A stretch of DNA of 64,000 nt from Natronomonas halophila (GCF_013391085.1 NZ_CP058334.1:1488001-1552000); one strand, 5' to 3'; counted from the stretch's first letter, positions 17,060-26,407 are shown. Translations and numbers: made by a program. The notes: a model not told the origin generated them from the sequence alone.

Positions 17060-17524
17060 CTACGCCTCCCGGACCATCACCAGCGCGTCCTCGCCGTCGT
17101 CGTAATAGCTCGGCGAGACGTGGTGGAGTTCGAAGCCGAATTCCTCGTAGAGCGACCGAGCGGGTCGGTTCCCCCGCCGGACTTCGAGTTTGACGCGACC
17201 GGCGCCCTCGATGAACAGGCGGGTGAGCGTCTGTGAGAGCAACAGTCGACCGATTCCCTCACCGCGGTGTTCGGGGTCGACCGCGAGGTCCTTGAGGTGG
17301 CCGAGAGGCGTCCCGTGGTTGGCCACGCTGTCGGCGACCGCATAGCCGATGACCTCGCCGTCGCGTTCGGCGACGGTAAACCCGTGTTCGCCGAGGAACC
17401 GCTCAAAGGCGGCGTAGGGCCACGGCTGGTCGAAGGACCGCTTCTCGATGCGGAAGATCGATAGCAGATCCGCTCGCGTCGCTTGGCGAACGGTTACCTC
17501 CCCCCGTGGCGAGGTCGTAGTCAC
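17060..17524 (-). CDS. rimI: Ribosomal-protein/N-terminal acetyltransferase RimI-like (GNAT)
   Basis: A 154-residue GNAT acetyltransferase. Motif A is LAVDPEHRGEGIGRLLLSQT (about residues 81-100) with the acetyl-CoA pyrophosphate loop; motif B is LEVRRGNRPARSLYEEFGFE (about 114-133). This pattern is typical of archaeal RimI/Ard1, which acetylates protein N termini. ATG at 17524 begins just before the fold. It lies downstream of a long non-coding region. Confidence 0.9.
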   Translation of the reverse strand: MTTTSPRGEVTVRQATRADLLSIFRIEKRSFDQPWPYAAFERFLGEHGFTVAERDGEVIGYAVADSVANHGTPLGHLKDLAVDPEHRGEGIGRLLLSQTLTRLFIEGAGRVKLEVRRGNRPARSLYEEFGFELHHVSPSYYDDGEDALVMVREA

Positions 17525-17919
17525 AGTATTGCTTGCGGAGTCCGATTCATAGAACTATCGGCCGGGCGAGAGCACCCGCTCAGCAGCCGAAAACCGCAGT
17601 GTTGCGGCTTGACACACCAACGTGGCCAGAAGGTTCATGTACCTACAGCATAAAGAACCGGATGCACCCGTTTGGGTGCATCCCCACCCCCCACCCCGCT
17701 TTCACACGCCAGATAGCGACCGCCATACTCCCCCACCATCTCCCGACGGTCGAATCTGGCAACACTACCATCCGCTCCCCGTCCCCCCATCGCTTTTCCA
17801 CACCATCCAGCGGCGGCGCTGTGCAGAAGCACATCGCACGAGCAGAACAGCCGTCGCTACACGCGATTTAAAAGAAAACGAAAGTTGGCATCCGCGAGCG
17901 CCCGCAGGGCGCGAGCGGT
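17525..17919. other. Non-coding interval between rimI and aconitase, with a perfect hairpin
   Basis: 395 bp without a supported gene, between the 3' end of aconitase and the 5' end of rimI (both minus strand). It contains the perfect 24-nt hairpin at 17660-17683, a C-rich run (17682-17698), and an A-rich patch next to the aconitase end (17868-17884). The composition is lower in GC than the flanking genes. Short ORFs here lack homology-like features. Confidence 0.6.
17660..17683. promoter_or_regulatory. Perfect 10-bp stem with a four-base loop
   Basis: GGATGCACCC at 17660-17669, loop GTTT, and GGGTGCATCC at 17674-17683. On the minus strand it lies about 140 nt upstream of the rimI start and is directly followed by GGTTCTTTATG. 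It could be the aconitase terminator, a protein-binding palindrome for rimI or a small RNA element. Confidence 0.6.
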
Positions 17920-19908
17920 TTAGTCGTCAGCCGGCGCCGCGCCGCTGCCTTCTTCCTCGTGCTGCTTCTTGACGTGGGAGAGCTTCCCACCGTCGGCGAG
18001 GATACGGCGTTCGCGCTCGGAGGCGTCCAGCGTGGCGGTGAGTTCCCACTCGTCGTTGACGCGGACGGTGAACTCTTCCTGACCTTCGCGGACGGCCTCG
18101 GCGACGTCGTCGACGACTTCGATGTCGTCGCCCTGCTCGATCTTCTCGTAGTCCTCCTCGTCGATCTCCAGCGGGAGGAGACCGAAGTTGAAGAGGTTCG
18201 CCTTGTGGATGCGGGCGAAGCTCTGTGCGAGGACGCCCTCGACGCCGAGGTACATCGGACAGAGGGCCGCGTGCTCACGCGAGGAGCCCTGTCCGTAGTT
18301 CTCGCCGGCAACGAGGAAGCCACCGTCGCTGTCGAGTGCGCGCTGTGCGAAGGAGTCGTCGACACGCGAGAGAGTGAACTCCGAGAGCTTCGGGATGTTC
18401 GACCGGTACATCAGGATGTCCTGCGTCGCAGGGATGATGTGGTCGGTCGTGATGTTGTCCTCCATCTTGAGGAGGGCGGGACCTTCGAGCTCGTCATCGA
18501 GTTCGTCCTTCAGCGGGACGTCGCCGATGTTCGGGCCCTTGATGAGTTCGTCGTCGACGGCCTCGTCGGGCGCGATGAGGTCCGGGTCGTCCTGCGCCAT
18601 GCCGTCGCCGTACTTGTCGCCCATCTCGAATTCGGGCGCCTCGAGGTCGCCGAGTTCGTCGGCGAGGTCTCGGGGGTCGACGATTTCGCCTTTGATGGCC
18701 GCCGCGGTGGCGACCTCGGGCGAACAGAGGTAGACGTTGTCGTCCTCGATACCGGATCGACCCTCGAAGTTGCGGTTGAAGGTCCGCAGGGAGACGGAGT
18801 CGGAGGCGGGGACGTGACCGATGCCGATACAGGCACCACACGTCGCCTCGGAGAAGTTGACGCCGGCCGCCATCATCTCGGCGGTCCAGCCCTCACGGGC
18901 GAGCATCTCGGAGGCCTGCTTCGAACCGGGGGCGACGATCATCTCGGTCTTCCGGTCGGTGGTGCGGCCTTCGAGCATCTTCGCGCCGGGGAGGATGTCC
19001 TCGTAGGCGCCGTTCGTACAGGAACCGATGATGACCTGCTCGACGTCCTCGCCAGCGACCTCGCTGACGGGCACGACTTTGTCGGGCATCGACGGGCAGG
19101 CGATGAGCGGTTCGAGGTCCGAGAGGTCGACGACGATCTGGTCGTCGTAGTCGGCGTCCTCGTCGGGGCCGATGTCGACGTACTCGTCCTCGCGGCCGAT
19201 CCGGGAGAGCCAGTCCTTGGTCTTCTCGTCGGTCGGGAAGATGGAGGACGTGGCGCCCAGTTCCGTACCCATGTTGGTGATGGTCGTCCGCTCGGGGACG
19301 GTCAGCGTCTCGACACCGGGGCCGGTGTATTCGAGGATTTTGCCGACGCCGCCCTTGACGGACAGTTCGTCGAGCAGGTGCAGGATGACGTCCTTGGCGG
19401 TCGCCCACTCGGGGAGTTCGCCTTCGAGGCGGACGTTCACGACTTCCGGCATCTCGATGTAGTAGGCGCCGCCACCCATGGCGACGGCCACGTCGAGGCC
19501 ACCGGAACCGATAGCGAGCTGGCCGAGGCCACCGGGGGTCGGCGTGTGGCTGTCCGAACCGAGGAGCGTCTTGCCGGGCGCGGCGAAGTTCTCCTTGTGG
19601 ACGTTGTGGCAGATGCCGTTGCCGGGTCGGCTGTAGTAGGCGCCGAACTTGCCGGCCGCCGAGCGCAGGAAGCGGTGGTCGTCCGTGTTCTTGAAGTCGA
19701 ACTGATACGTCTGGTGGTCGCAGTACTGCGCGGCGAGTTCCGTCTGCACTTCGTCGAGGCCGAGGGCCTCGAACTGCAGCCAAACGAGCGTCCCCGTCGT
19801 GTCCTGTGTAAGTACCTGGTCGATCTCGATACCGATTTCTTCACCGGTCTCGAGTTCGCCCTCGACAAGGTGGTCGCCGAGGATTTTTTCCGTAAGCGTC
19901 TGTCCCAT
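17920..19908 (-). CDS. acn: Aconitate hydratase
   Basis: A 662-residue [4Fe-4S] hydro-lyase that isomerises citrate to isocitrate in the TCA cycle. Cluster-binding cysteines are in IGSCTNGAYED and EATCGACIGIGH. The swivel-domain substrate motif ENYGQGSSREHAAL (about residues 540-553) is intact, as is GSDSHTPTPGGLGQLA near residues 117-132. The size fits the shorter archaeal/mitochondrial-type enzyme. Start MGQTLTEKILGDH at 19908 is supported by a TATA box about 27 nt upstream; the longer ORF to 20001 crosses that promoter. Confidence 0.95.
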   Translation of the reverse strand: MGQTLTEKILGDHLVEGELETGEEIGIEIDQVLTQDTTGTLVWLQFEALGLDEVQTELAAQYCDHQTYQFDFKNTDDHRFLRSAAGKFGAYYSRPGNGICHNVHKENFAAPGKTLLGSDSHTPTPGGLGQLAIGSGGLDVAVAMGGGAYYIEMPEVVNVRLEGELPEWATAKDVILHLLDELSVKGGVGKILEYTGPGVETLTVPERTTITNMGTELGATSSIFPTDEKTKDWLSRIGREDEYVDIGPDEDADYDDQIVVDLSDLEPLIACPSMPDKVVPVSEVAGEDVEQVIIGSCTNGAYEDILPGAKMLEGRTTDRKTEMIVAPGSKQASEMLAREGWTAEMMAAGVNFSEATCGACIGIGHVPASDSVSLRTFNRNFEGRSGIEDDNVYLCSPEVATAAAIKGEIVDPRDLADELGDLEAPEFEMGDKYGDGMAQDDPDLIAPDEAVDDELIKGPNIGDVPLKDELDDELEGPALLKMEDNITTDHIIPATQDILMYRSNIPKLSEFTLSRVDDSFAQRALDSDGGFLVAGENYGQGSSREHAALCPMYLGVEGVLAQSFARIHKANLFNFGLLPLEIDEEDYEKIEQGDDIEVVDDVAEAVREGQEEFTVRVNDEWELTATLDASERERRILADGGKLSHVKKQHEEEGSGAAPADD

Positions 19909-19932
19909 AACGTCCGTCAATCTACTGTCCAC

Positions 19933-19945
19933 GGATATAAATCCG
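19933..19945 (-). promoter_or_regulatory. TATA box of aconitase
   Basis: Minus-strand CGGATTTATATCC about 27-35 nt upstream of the aconitase ATG, fitting a leaderless or nearly leaderless transcript. Confidence 0.65.
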
Positions 19946-20093
19946 GCGTGTTTGCCACGTATTGCGGTCCCCTCCGCCGGTTTTGGCAATATTCGCACCA
20001 AACAGTTGTAGGACTAGTATATAAAGAAAGATAACATCATGAACGAACATCCAATTCTTACCGAGGAGTTTCGAAATCCCGGTCGGCGCGCGC

Positions 20094-20705
20094 TTAGGCG
20101 AGACGCGAGAACGCGAGGTTCCCGCTGATGTTCTTGATGTAGATGTCGACCACGTCGCCCTCGCTTGCGCCGGGGACGAAGATGGTGTAATCACCGCGGT
20201 GGGCGACGCCGTCGCCCTTCCGGCCTGTGTCGGTCACCTTGACCGTGTAGGTCTCGCCGGTTTCGACGTCGTCCTTCTGGGTCGATGTCGTCGTCTTCGA
20301 GCGACTCTTCTCGACCGGGCGGAACGCACCACAGGCGTCACAGCGCAGCATCATCGTCCCGGATTCCTGAACGAGTCGCGTGTCGGGAAGGCCACATTCC
20401 GAACAGCGGACGTACTCGGCGGTGTACTCCTCGATGGCCGCGTCGAAATCCCGCTCCTGGAAGTTCCCGTTGTAGCGGCCGACGCCGGCTTCGAGTTTGC
20501 CGGAGGTCGCAAGCGACTGCTGGAGGAACCGGTGGACGTGGTCGGTCGCCCGGTTGAGGGCGTCCGCGACGTCGTCGAGGTTGTTGAACCGCGTGAACGC
20601 GCCGTCCTCCTGGGCGGCAGAATCGGGGACCGAAAGCCGGTCGCCGCCCGACCCGATGTCGGGGACGGCCTCCAGCGCTCGGTCGAGGCTGGCTTCGTAT
20701 TCCAT
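20094..20705 (-). CDS. Translation initiation factor aIF2 beta with C-terminal TRAM domain
   Basis: A 203-residue protein. Residues 1-135 are aIF2-beta: RFNNLDDVADALNR, the core LEAGVGRYNGNFQERDFDAA, and a C4 zinc ribbon CSECGLPDT to CDACGAFRPVE. Residues about 145-203 form a TRAM RNA-binding domain (ETYTVKVTDTGRKGDGVAHRGDYTIFVPG). aIF2-beta is part of the aIF2 trimer delivering initiator tRNA. The fused TRAM seems common in haloarchaea but is absent from other archaeal aIF2-beta; it probably adds RNA affinity in high salt. Start at 20705. Confidence 0.94.
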   Translation of the reverse strand: MEYEASLDRALEAVPDIGSGGDRLSVPDSAAQEDGAFTRFNNLDDVADALNRATDHVHRFLQQSLATSGKLEAGVGRYNGNFQERDFDAAIEEYTAEYVRCSECGLPDTRLVQESGTMMLRCDACGAFRPVEKSRSKTTTSTQKDDVETGETYTVKVTDTGRKGDGVAHRGDYTIFVPGASEGDVVDIYIKNISGNLAFSRLA

Positions 20706-20783
20706 ACGTACTGGAGGCTATGGGCACGTAAAGCGGTTCCGAGACAGGGGAACCCACATGGGGACGGCCCACGCACGTCCGGT

Positions 20784-21134
20784 ATGGACCCCACGACGCC
20801 ACAGGAGGCCTGCTTCGAGGCCGGCATCAAGTTCGGCACGCTCTACCACCAGTTCGCCGGCACGCCCGTCTCACCCGAGAGCAGCGACAGCCTCGCACGC
20901 GCGATGGAGGAAGCAATCGAGAACCAGCCGTTCTGCGAGACCGTCACCGTCGAGATACTCGACGAGGAACTCGCCGACGAACTGGCCGACCAGTCGGCCG
21001 ACTACACCGAACTCACGGGCCGGTTCATGGAGGTCGAAATCGTCATCGACTACGAGGACACTCGCGTCGTCGCTGCGATGGAGATGGAGGGCGATTACCC
21101 CCGGATGCGGGTCGACTCCGTTCGAAGCCCGTAA
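20784..21134 (+). CDS. mptD: Archaeal dihydroneopterin aldolase (MptD family)
   Basis: A 116-residue protein of the archaeal MptD family (formerly DUF381). It converts 7,8-dihydroneopterin to 6-hydroxymethyl-dihydropterin and glycolaldehyde in pterin cofactor synthesis. Diagnostic segments are EACFEAGIKFGTLYHQFAGTP (residues 8-28) with the conserved Glu/Lys/Tyr, EEAIENQPFCETVTVEI, and YTELTGRFMEVEI. The start ATG is 78 bp from the divergent aIF2-beta gene. The Mer-like gene elsewhere in the window may use the pterin whose synthesis this enzyme serves. Confidence 0.88.
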   Translation: MDPTTPQEACFEAGIKFGTLYHQFAGTPVSPESSDSLARAMEEAIENQPFCETVTVEILDEELADELADQSADYTELTGRFMEVEIVIDYEDTRVVAAMEMEGDYPRMRVDSVRSP

Positions 21135-21196
21135 TCGGGTCCTCTCCGGGTGGGTTCGACCACATTTTATACCCTGTGCCGCCGGAATCAGCGTAC

Positions 21197-22210
21197 ATGG
21201 CCCTCCACCCGGTAGACGTAATCAGCGACGCAATCACTGCAACGAGACGGTATCGACCACGCGGTGCGTTCGAGTGGCTCTGGGTAATCTTCGTCACGGT
21301 TTTCGCCGGGAGCCCCATGCTCGGCCTACCGACTGGCGGGCAGGGAAGTGGTGGCACCCAGCAGCTATCGCCGGAGGCCCGCGCCCAACTGCAGGAGGCA
21401 CTCCCCGCCGGCATCGCCGAGGTCCTTCTCGCACTCGCCATCGCATTCGCGACCCTGTGGGCGCTGGTACTCATCCTCGGAGCAGTGCTGGAGTTTCCGT
21501 TCCTGCGCTGGCTCAGAACCGGCGAGACGGCGATTCGAGACGAAATCAGGGAACACTGGAGGCAGGCCCTCGGCCTCGCGGCCTTTCGGCTCGTCATCGG
21601 AAGCCTCAGTTTCCTGCTGCTCGGCGGCCTCGTCGTCTCGCAGGCCGGCACCGATGGGACCGTCTTCGACTACCTGATGGCCCTGAACGACACCGCCGTC
21701 ATCGTTGGCCTCCTCGGGTTCCCGACTAGCCTGGTCCTCGCGTTTACCACCGGCTTCGTCGTCCCGACGATGCTGCTCGAAGACAGCGGCGTCATCGGCG
21801 GATGGCGGCGCTTCTGGAGAAGCCTCGTGGACGCCCCGAAGCAGTTCGCTGCCTACACCGTCGCCGCCCTCGTCATCGGCACCGTCGGCGGGATTCTCGT
21901 CTTCCTCGCCACACTGCTGGTCACACTCCCCGCGCTCATCGTTGGCGGCGTACTCGCCTTCCTCGTGAGCCTCGTGCTGTCGTCGACGGCCGCCGTCGCC
22001 GTCGTCGCCACTATCAGCGGCATCGCGACCACGGCCGCGCTGCTGGCGGCTCTGGCCATCTTCCAGGTCTTCGCCCGGTTTTACGCGCTGTTGGTTCTGG
22101 GTGCCGTCGACGACGACCTCGATTTCATTCCGGAGCGACGCCGGGAACTTCGCAGCGGCGAGGACGCCACCACCGGTGAGGACGGCCCCGACTCGCAGTT
22201 TTCCGCCTGA
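21197..22210 (+). CDS. Polytopic membrane protein (DUF7544-like)
   Basis: A 337-residue integral membrane protein with about six helices: near residues 26-42, 72-102, 125-147, 165-195, 215-250 and 255-295. Soluble arginine-rich loops (TGETAIRDEIREHWRQ, EDSGVIGGWRRFWRSLVDAPKQ) and an acidic C-terminal tail are present. The pattern GVIGGWRRFWR followed by helices is typical of a haloarchaeal family related to glycerophosphoryl-diester phosphodiesterase membrane domains. The function is unknown. Start at MALHPVDVISDA (21197). Confidence 0.8.
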   Translation: MALHPVDVISDAITATRRYRPRGAFEWLWVIFVTVFAGSPMLGLPTGGQGSGGTQQLSPEARAQLQEALPAGIAEVLLALAIAFATLWALVLILGAVLEFPFLRWLRTGETAIRDEIREHWRQALGLAAFRLVIGSLSFLLLGGLVVSQAGTDGTVFDYLMALNDTAVIVGLLGFPTSLVLAFTTGFVVPTMLLEDSGVIGGWRRFWRSLVDAPKQFAAYTVAALVIGTVGGILVFLATLLVTLPALIVGGVLAFLVSLVLSSTAAVAVVATISGIATTAALLAALAIFQVFARFYALLVLGAVDDDLDFIPERRRELRSGEDATTGEDGPDSQFSA

Positions 22211-22292
22211 CCGAGCGCGCCGCCGCGTTTCCGTCGGATTTCACTTTCGCTTTGCGGCGTGTTTTTAACCCACACGGCCCGAAAGTAGGGAT

Positions 22293-22715
22293 ATGAGTCA
22301 GGCGACGCTCGACGACGACGAACTGTTCGACGAGGCCGCAAGCGAGATGCGCGAGGACGTGGAGGCCAGCCTCGCCGAGGCGAAAGCCGCCCTTCCCGAT
22401 GCCGACGCCGTCTGGGACGTCGACGCCGACAACACCCTCGGCGTGCTCAACGCCCTGAAGGGCGCGCTGGACACCGGCGACGCCGAAGACCACCTCCGGG
22501 ACGCCAAGAAGTGGTTCGCGATGGGCAAGAAGGCCGATGCCTTCGAGGACGCCGACGACCTCGAAGCCGAAATCGCCGAACTGGAGGAGCTGTTCGACGA
22601 CATCGTCGAGGCCCACGAACAGGTGGGCGAACTCACCGCGACGATTCCGGAACTCCGCGGCGCGCTCGAAGACGCCGCCGAGGAAAGCGAAGACGCCGAC
22701 GAAGACGACGAGTAA
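22293..22715 (+). CDS. DUF5790 family protein
   Basis: A 140-residue, very acidic helical protein of haloarchaeal family DUF5790: MSQATLDDDELFDEAASEMR, LGVLNALKGALDTGDAEDHLRDAKKWFAMGKKADAF in the core, then a Glu-rich helix likely to form a coiled coil. No enzymatic motif is seen. A TATA-like TGTTTTTAACC lies near 22260-22270, about 28 nt from the ATG. It ends one base before the convergent creatininase gene. Confidence 0.88.
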   Translation: MSQATLDDDELFDEAASEMREDVEASLAEAKAALPDADAVWDVDADNTLGVLNALKGALDTGDAEDHLRDAKKWFAMGKKADAFEDADDLEAEIAELEELFDDIVEAHEQVGELTATIPELRGALEDAAEESEDADEDDE

Positions 22716-23447
22716 TCAGTTCGGCCGCGCTCGCGTTTCGACCGCATCCAGCAGGTCCGCCAGCGCGTCGGCCGATTCCTCGAACAGTTCCTCGCCGAGT
22801 TCCGCGTCCCCGTTCCGCGGGTCCCCGACCGCGCCGCTGTCGGTGAACTCCGCGGAGTCGTAGGTCAGGTTCGTCCCGTGGAGCCACTCGCCCCACGAGT
22901 CGGCACCGTCCTCAGCAGCCGCTTCGGTTCGGTCCTCGTGGACCAGTTCGGGACGGAGATACCGCATGAAGGAGGTTTCGGCGGGGCCGCCGTGGCCCAT
23001 CTCCTCGGTCGCGACCGCGTCGAACCACGTGAAAGGTACCGCGTAGGCGGTTTCGTCGCGGGTCACCCGCCCACAGAGTTCACGGAGGGCATCGACGTTG
23101 CCACCGTGGCCGTTGACGACGACGACCCGGTCGAGGCCGTGATGGGCGAGGCTCTCGATCGTCTCCCGGACGTACGAGCGGAAAGTGTCCTCGGAGACCC
23201 ACAGCGTCCCCTCGAAGTCGCGGTGTTCCTCGGCGATACCGACCGGAATCGTCGGGGCGACGACCGCCTCGTTCGGGGCCTCCTCGGAGTAGCGTTTCGC
23301 ACCCTCCTCGGCGATGGCTTCGGCGGTCATGAAATCGACGCCGAGCGGTGCGTGGGGGCCGTGCTGTTCGGTGCTGCCGACAGGGAGGACCGCGAGGTCG
23401 GCATCGGCATCGCGGATATCCGTCCACGAGGATTCGGCGAGGTGCAT
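22716..23447 (-). CDS. Creatininase family amidohydrolase (possibly ArfB-like formamide hydrolase)
   Basis: A 243-residue creatininase-fold metal hydrolase. Metal ligands lie in LPVGSTEQHGPHAPLGVDF (residues 21-39), VVVVNGHGGNVDALRE and MGHGGPAETSFMRYL. Archaeal members include ArfB, which deformylates FAPy in F420/riboflavin biosynthesis; that role is plausible here given other pterin/F420-linked genes, but a general amidase is equally possible. It is convergent with DUF5790. Confidence 0.85.
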   Translation of the reverse strand: MHLAESSWTDIRDADADLAVLPVGSTEQHGPHAPLGVDFMTAEAIAEEGAKRYSEEAPNEAVVAPTIPVGIAEEHRDFEGTLWVSEDTFRSYVRETIESLAHHGLDRVVVVNGHGGNVDALRELCGRVTRDETAYAVPFTWFDAVATEEMGHGGPAETSFMRYLRPELVHEDRTEAAAEDGADSWGEWLHGTNLTYDSAEFTDSGAVGDPRNGDAELGEELFEESADALADLLDAVETRARPN

Positions 23448-23532
23448 GCCGAAGGAAGGCGGCCCTCCCGCTTGTAAGCGATGGTCGAAAGCCCGCGGCT
23501 ACGCGGTCGAAAAGGTGTACGAAGCGCCCGCC

Positions 23533-24066
23533 TTACGCGATCAGCAGTTCCTCGCCGCGTTCGACCTTGATGGTACACGGCGGGGTGATCTTGTTGTACG
23601 CACGGCGGAAGGCGTCCTTCGCGACGTCGGCGTCCTCGGGGTTACACCAGACGGTGAAGAGACGCTCGCCCTTCTGAATCCGGGCGGCGGTGCCGACGAT
23701 TTTCCCGAAGGCCTGTCGCATCCCGTCGGAAACACGGTCCGCACCCGCACCGGTTGCCTGCTTGTTCTCACGGAGGACCTGGTGGGGGAACTTCCGGAGA
23801 ATCATCTTGTAGTCGCCCTCTTCGCCGAGTTCCTTGAGCATACGGCGGTTCGCCGAGAGGCGCGAAGCCTCGAGCGAGCCGTGGCGAATCTGGACCTCCT
23901 CGTCAACGATGAGGCTGATCTGCACCTGATAATCCTCGGGGTCGGCGTCGATGCGGCCCATCTTGTACTGGGCGACCTTCGAGCCGGGAATCCCCGTGAT
24001 GTACTCCCGTCGCGTGTACGAGGGCTTGTCCAGCTCCCGATACATAGAGGCGGGCTTGTCACTCAT
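23533..24066 (-). CDS. rpl10e: 50S ribosomal protein L10e (uL16)
   Basis: A 177-residue uL16/L10e ribosomal protein. It contains the expected [25 protein letters not shown], the internal loop [24 protein letters not shown] near the peptidyl-transferase centre, and the C-terminal [11 protein letters not shown]. The length is normal. A TATA box (minus-strand GGCTTTATCCGG, 24091-24102) stands about 30 nt upstream of the start. Confidence 0.97.
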   Translation of the reverse strand: MSDKPASMYRELDKPSYTRREYITGIPGSKVAQYKMGRIDADPEDYQVQISLIVDEEVQIRHGSLEASRLSANRRMLKELGEEGDYKMILRKFPHQVLRENKQATGAGADRVSDGMRQAFGKIVGTAARIQKGERLFTVWCNPEDADVAKDAFRRAYNKITPPCTIKVERGEELLIA

Positions 24067-24090
24067 AGTACCTCAGATGTGGTTGAGTCG

Positions 24091-24102
24091 CCGGATAAAG
24101 CC
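24091..24102 (-). promoter_or_regulatory. TATA box of rpl10e
   Basis: GGCTTTATCCGG on the minus strand, about 30 nt upstream of the L10e start codon; the standard position for haloarchaea. Confidence 0.6.
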
Positions 24103-24201
24103 TTCGAAGCGCACCGTTGGTGTCGGGGAGTAACACACGCTCGCGTGGGATACGGAACACAGAACGAAACCGGGCGGCGTGGAGCCGAAAAGGAGCGACG
24201 G

Positions 24202-25002
24202 TTACTCGCGGCGCGGCATCAACGCCATCGCTGCCAAGAGGAACCCGGCGCCGACGCTGAAGATGACGACGTACATGAGCCCCGAGGTCCGTTCTTGGAA
24301 GTACTCGCGGTCCTCGCTGACCTGTTCGTAGCCCTCGACGTCCGTCGAGAGCAGGACGGTGCTGTTGTCGGGGAACGTCGCGACGTACTCGGTGCCGCCG
24401 ACGGTTACGACCCCACCTTCTTCGAGGCCGATGGATTCGGCGGTCGTCTCCTCCCAGGTCAGAACGGCCTCGCTGGAGGAAACCGACTGGACCGTTTTCG
24501 TGGTGCCGCCGTGTTCGATGCTGTCGCCGACCGAGAACTGCTCTTGGTCGGGGTCGGGGAGGTACTCATCGAGCGGCTGGGTCGTGCCGTTCTCATAGCG
24601 GACGAACTCGGTGCCGTCCTCGCGCTGGTAGGTCTGGTTGTCGACCCGCGAGTCGTTCTGGAGGATGGCCCCGACGTCGAACTCCTGAGTCAGGGTAAAG
24701 GAGTTCGGTTCCTCCCCCGACTCGACGGTGACGTTGTACTGGTCGCCGCCGTACTCGACCACCGAGTTGTTGGCGAACGTGGTCTCCTGTTCGACCGTCG
24801 TGTTGTACGCCAGACTCGCCTCGCCCTCGCCGAGTTCGGCGACGGTGTACGTCGTACCGTTGGCTTCGAGCGTGTCCCCTTGCTGGTAGGTATCACCCTC
24901 GATATCCATCGCCGGTTCTTCCGCGACTGCCATCACCGAATAGGCGCTGCCAGCCATGACGAGGAAGAAGGCGAGATAGATCGCCGCCCATCGTCGTTGC
25001 AT
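24202..25002 (-). CDS. Surface-exposed membrane protein with repeated beta units
   Basis: A 266-residue protein with an N-terminal signal/anchor (residues about 5-26), a large extracytoplasmic domain and a C-terminal membrane helix (about residues 240-262), with cytoplasmic MPRRE at the end. The ectodomain has repeating units of type 'GD-x-E-x-GG/NGTTY-x-V' (QQGDTLEANGTTYTV, FANNSVVEYGGDQYNV, SVGDSIEHGGTTKTV, LEEGGVVTVGGTEYVA), suggesting stacked beta domains. Several N-glycosylation sequons occur. ATG at 25002 sits directly before the signal helix. The function is unknown. Confidence 0.82.
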   Translation of the reverse strand: MQRRWAAIYLAFFLVMAGSAYSVMAVAEEPAMDIEGDTYQQGDTLEANGTTYTVAELGEGEASLAYNTTVEQETTFANNSVVEYGGDQYNVTVESGEEPNSFTLTQEFDVGAILQNDSRVDNQTYQREDGTEFVRYENGTTQPLDEYLPDPDQEQFSVGDSIEHGGTTKTVQSVSSSEAVLTWEETTAESIGLEEGGVVTVGGTEYVATFPDNSTVLLSTDVEGYEQVSEDREYFQERTSGLMYVVIFSVGAGFLLAAMALMPRRE

Positions 25003-25221
25003 ACGCGTTGAAATGAAAGGCCGGCGTATAGTCGTTACTAACTCACGCGAACGCGGCACACACTGCTTGCGTACGCGTGAATGGTAATGGAGTTAAAAGC
25101 CAATATAGACCAACACATCCCAGTGTTTGGAACTGAAGGGCACGGAAATGGCGCTGCGTTATGAAGGGTCCGTATATGACCTGCACCGGTGTTAGGGGAA
25201 CTGCTTCCGTAGATAGGGGAA

Positions 25222-26253
25222 ATGCGACGACCACATCTAACCGGCGCCGCAACGGTAGCGCTCCTGCTGCTCGTCGGCATCGTGGCCTTCGGCGCGGTGA
25301 CGCCCGCCGCCGCGAGCCACGTCGAGGACGGCGCCAACTACACCGTTATCCTGCCCGAAAAGTCCGACCACCTCCCCGGTGACCAAAACCAGGGGAACGC
25401 CAGCATCATCCACAGCGCCGCCGGTGGTGACGCCTTTAGCGACACCGCTCCGAACGGCTTCGAGACGTTCGACCGCCTGGAAATCCGAAGCGAGGCGGTC
25501 GATTTCTCCGGCTGTGACAGCCCGAACACGGCCGTCTTCGGAATCGACCGCGGGAACAACAACTCCGGTACCCAAACGGACACCGACCTCCTCAATCACA
25601 TGAAACAATCGAACTTCCGGGAAAACAGCCTCGAAGTCGTCTTCTACAGCGAAAGCGACTTCGGCGGCAATCCCACCTATCTCAACCCCGAGGACGCCAT
25701 CCTCGCGGTTCAGGGTGCCGGCTCCTCCGGCGGCCCCTGCTATACGATGCCCAGCGACCCCGGCTGGTATCAGATTACCGGCACCCTCGAAGGCACCACC
25801 GAGGACGGCGAATCGGTAACCATCAACGCGGTATCTCACTACTTCGCCATCTGCGAGGGCTGCCACGACGAGGCGACCGCACGCGAAAAGCTCGGTCCCC
25901 GACCCTCCTCGGAGTCGAGCGCGGACCCGGCGACGGCAACGCCGACACCCACGCCGACAGCCACGGCGACTGCAACCCCGACGCCCGATGGTAACGAAGC
26001 GACCGAGACCGAAGCGGCGACGGCCACTGCGACCGCCGCGCCGACCGCGACCGCCGAACCGACCGAGGACAACTCCGACACTAACGACGGCGGGGGTCCG
26101 ACCGACGGCGGAACCAACGGCGGCGCCGACACACAGGACGACAACGACGACGGTATTCAGCGGACGCCCACGCCCGGCGAGGGTCCCGGATTCGGAGCAG
26201 TCGTCGGCCTGCTGGCCCTGCTGGCCAGTGGCCTGCTGGCCCGTCACCGATAG
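25222..26253 (+). CDS. Secreted four-cysteine family protein, PGF-CTERM anchored (paralogue A)
   Basis: 343 residues. Signal peptide (1-31, ending TPAAAS), a globular domain (about 38-228), a Thr/Pro/Ala-rich stalk (about 235-315) likely O-glycosylated, and a C-terminal PGF-CTERM signal (GPGFGAVVGLLALLASG then RHR) for archaeosortase processing and lipid anchoring. The globular domain has four cysteines (C98, C173, C211, C214) and motifs SDHLPGDQN, FGIDRGNNNSGT and DPGWYQITG, with the CxxC in HYFAICEGCH. I do not recognise the domain. It is the first of five tandem paralogues, closest to B. Confidence 0.88.
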   Translation: MRRPHLTGAATVALLLLVGIVAFGAVTPAAASHVEDGANYTVILPEKSDHLPGDQNQGNASIIHSAAGGDAFSDTAPNGFETFDRLEIRSEAVDFSGCDSPNTAVFGIDRGNNNSGTQTDTDLLNHMKQSNFRENSLEVVFYSESDFGGNPTYLNPEDAILAVQGAGSSGGPCYTMPSDPGWYQITGTLEGTTEDGESVTINAVSHYFAICEGCHDEATAREKLGPRPSSESSADPATATPTPTPTATATATPTPDGNEATETEAATATATAAPTATAEPTEDNSDTNDGGGPTDGGTNGGADTQDDNDDGIQRTPTPGEGPGFGAVVGLLALLASGLLARHR

Positions 26254-26407
26254 CCGCTGACGCCGCTTTTCTCGAAGTTCGCGACGTAATCGCCACGAAA
26301 ACTGCCTCCTTACTGCGGCGAGTTGTATAACCCGTTAACCACCGGTATAAACCCCGGCATATATCCTGCAAAGTCGTTTTGGTTGGGGTTAACATTGCAA
26401 AGAGCGT

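Noticed and set aside
17959-20034. 691-codon open frame antisense to aconitase
   Set aside because: Typical GC-rich shadow of a strongly biased gene; valine/aspartate-rich without motifs, while aconitase on the other strand is complete and unmistakable.
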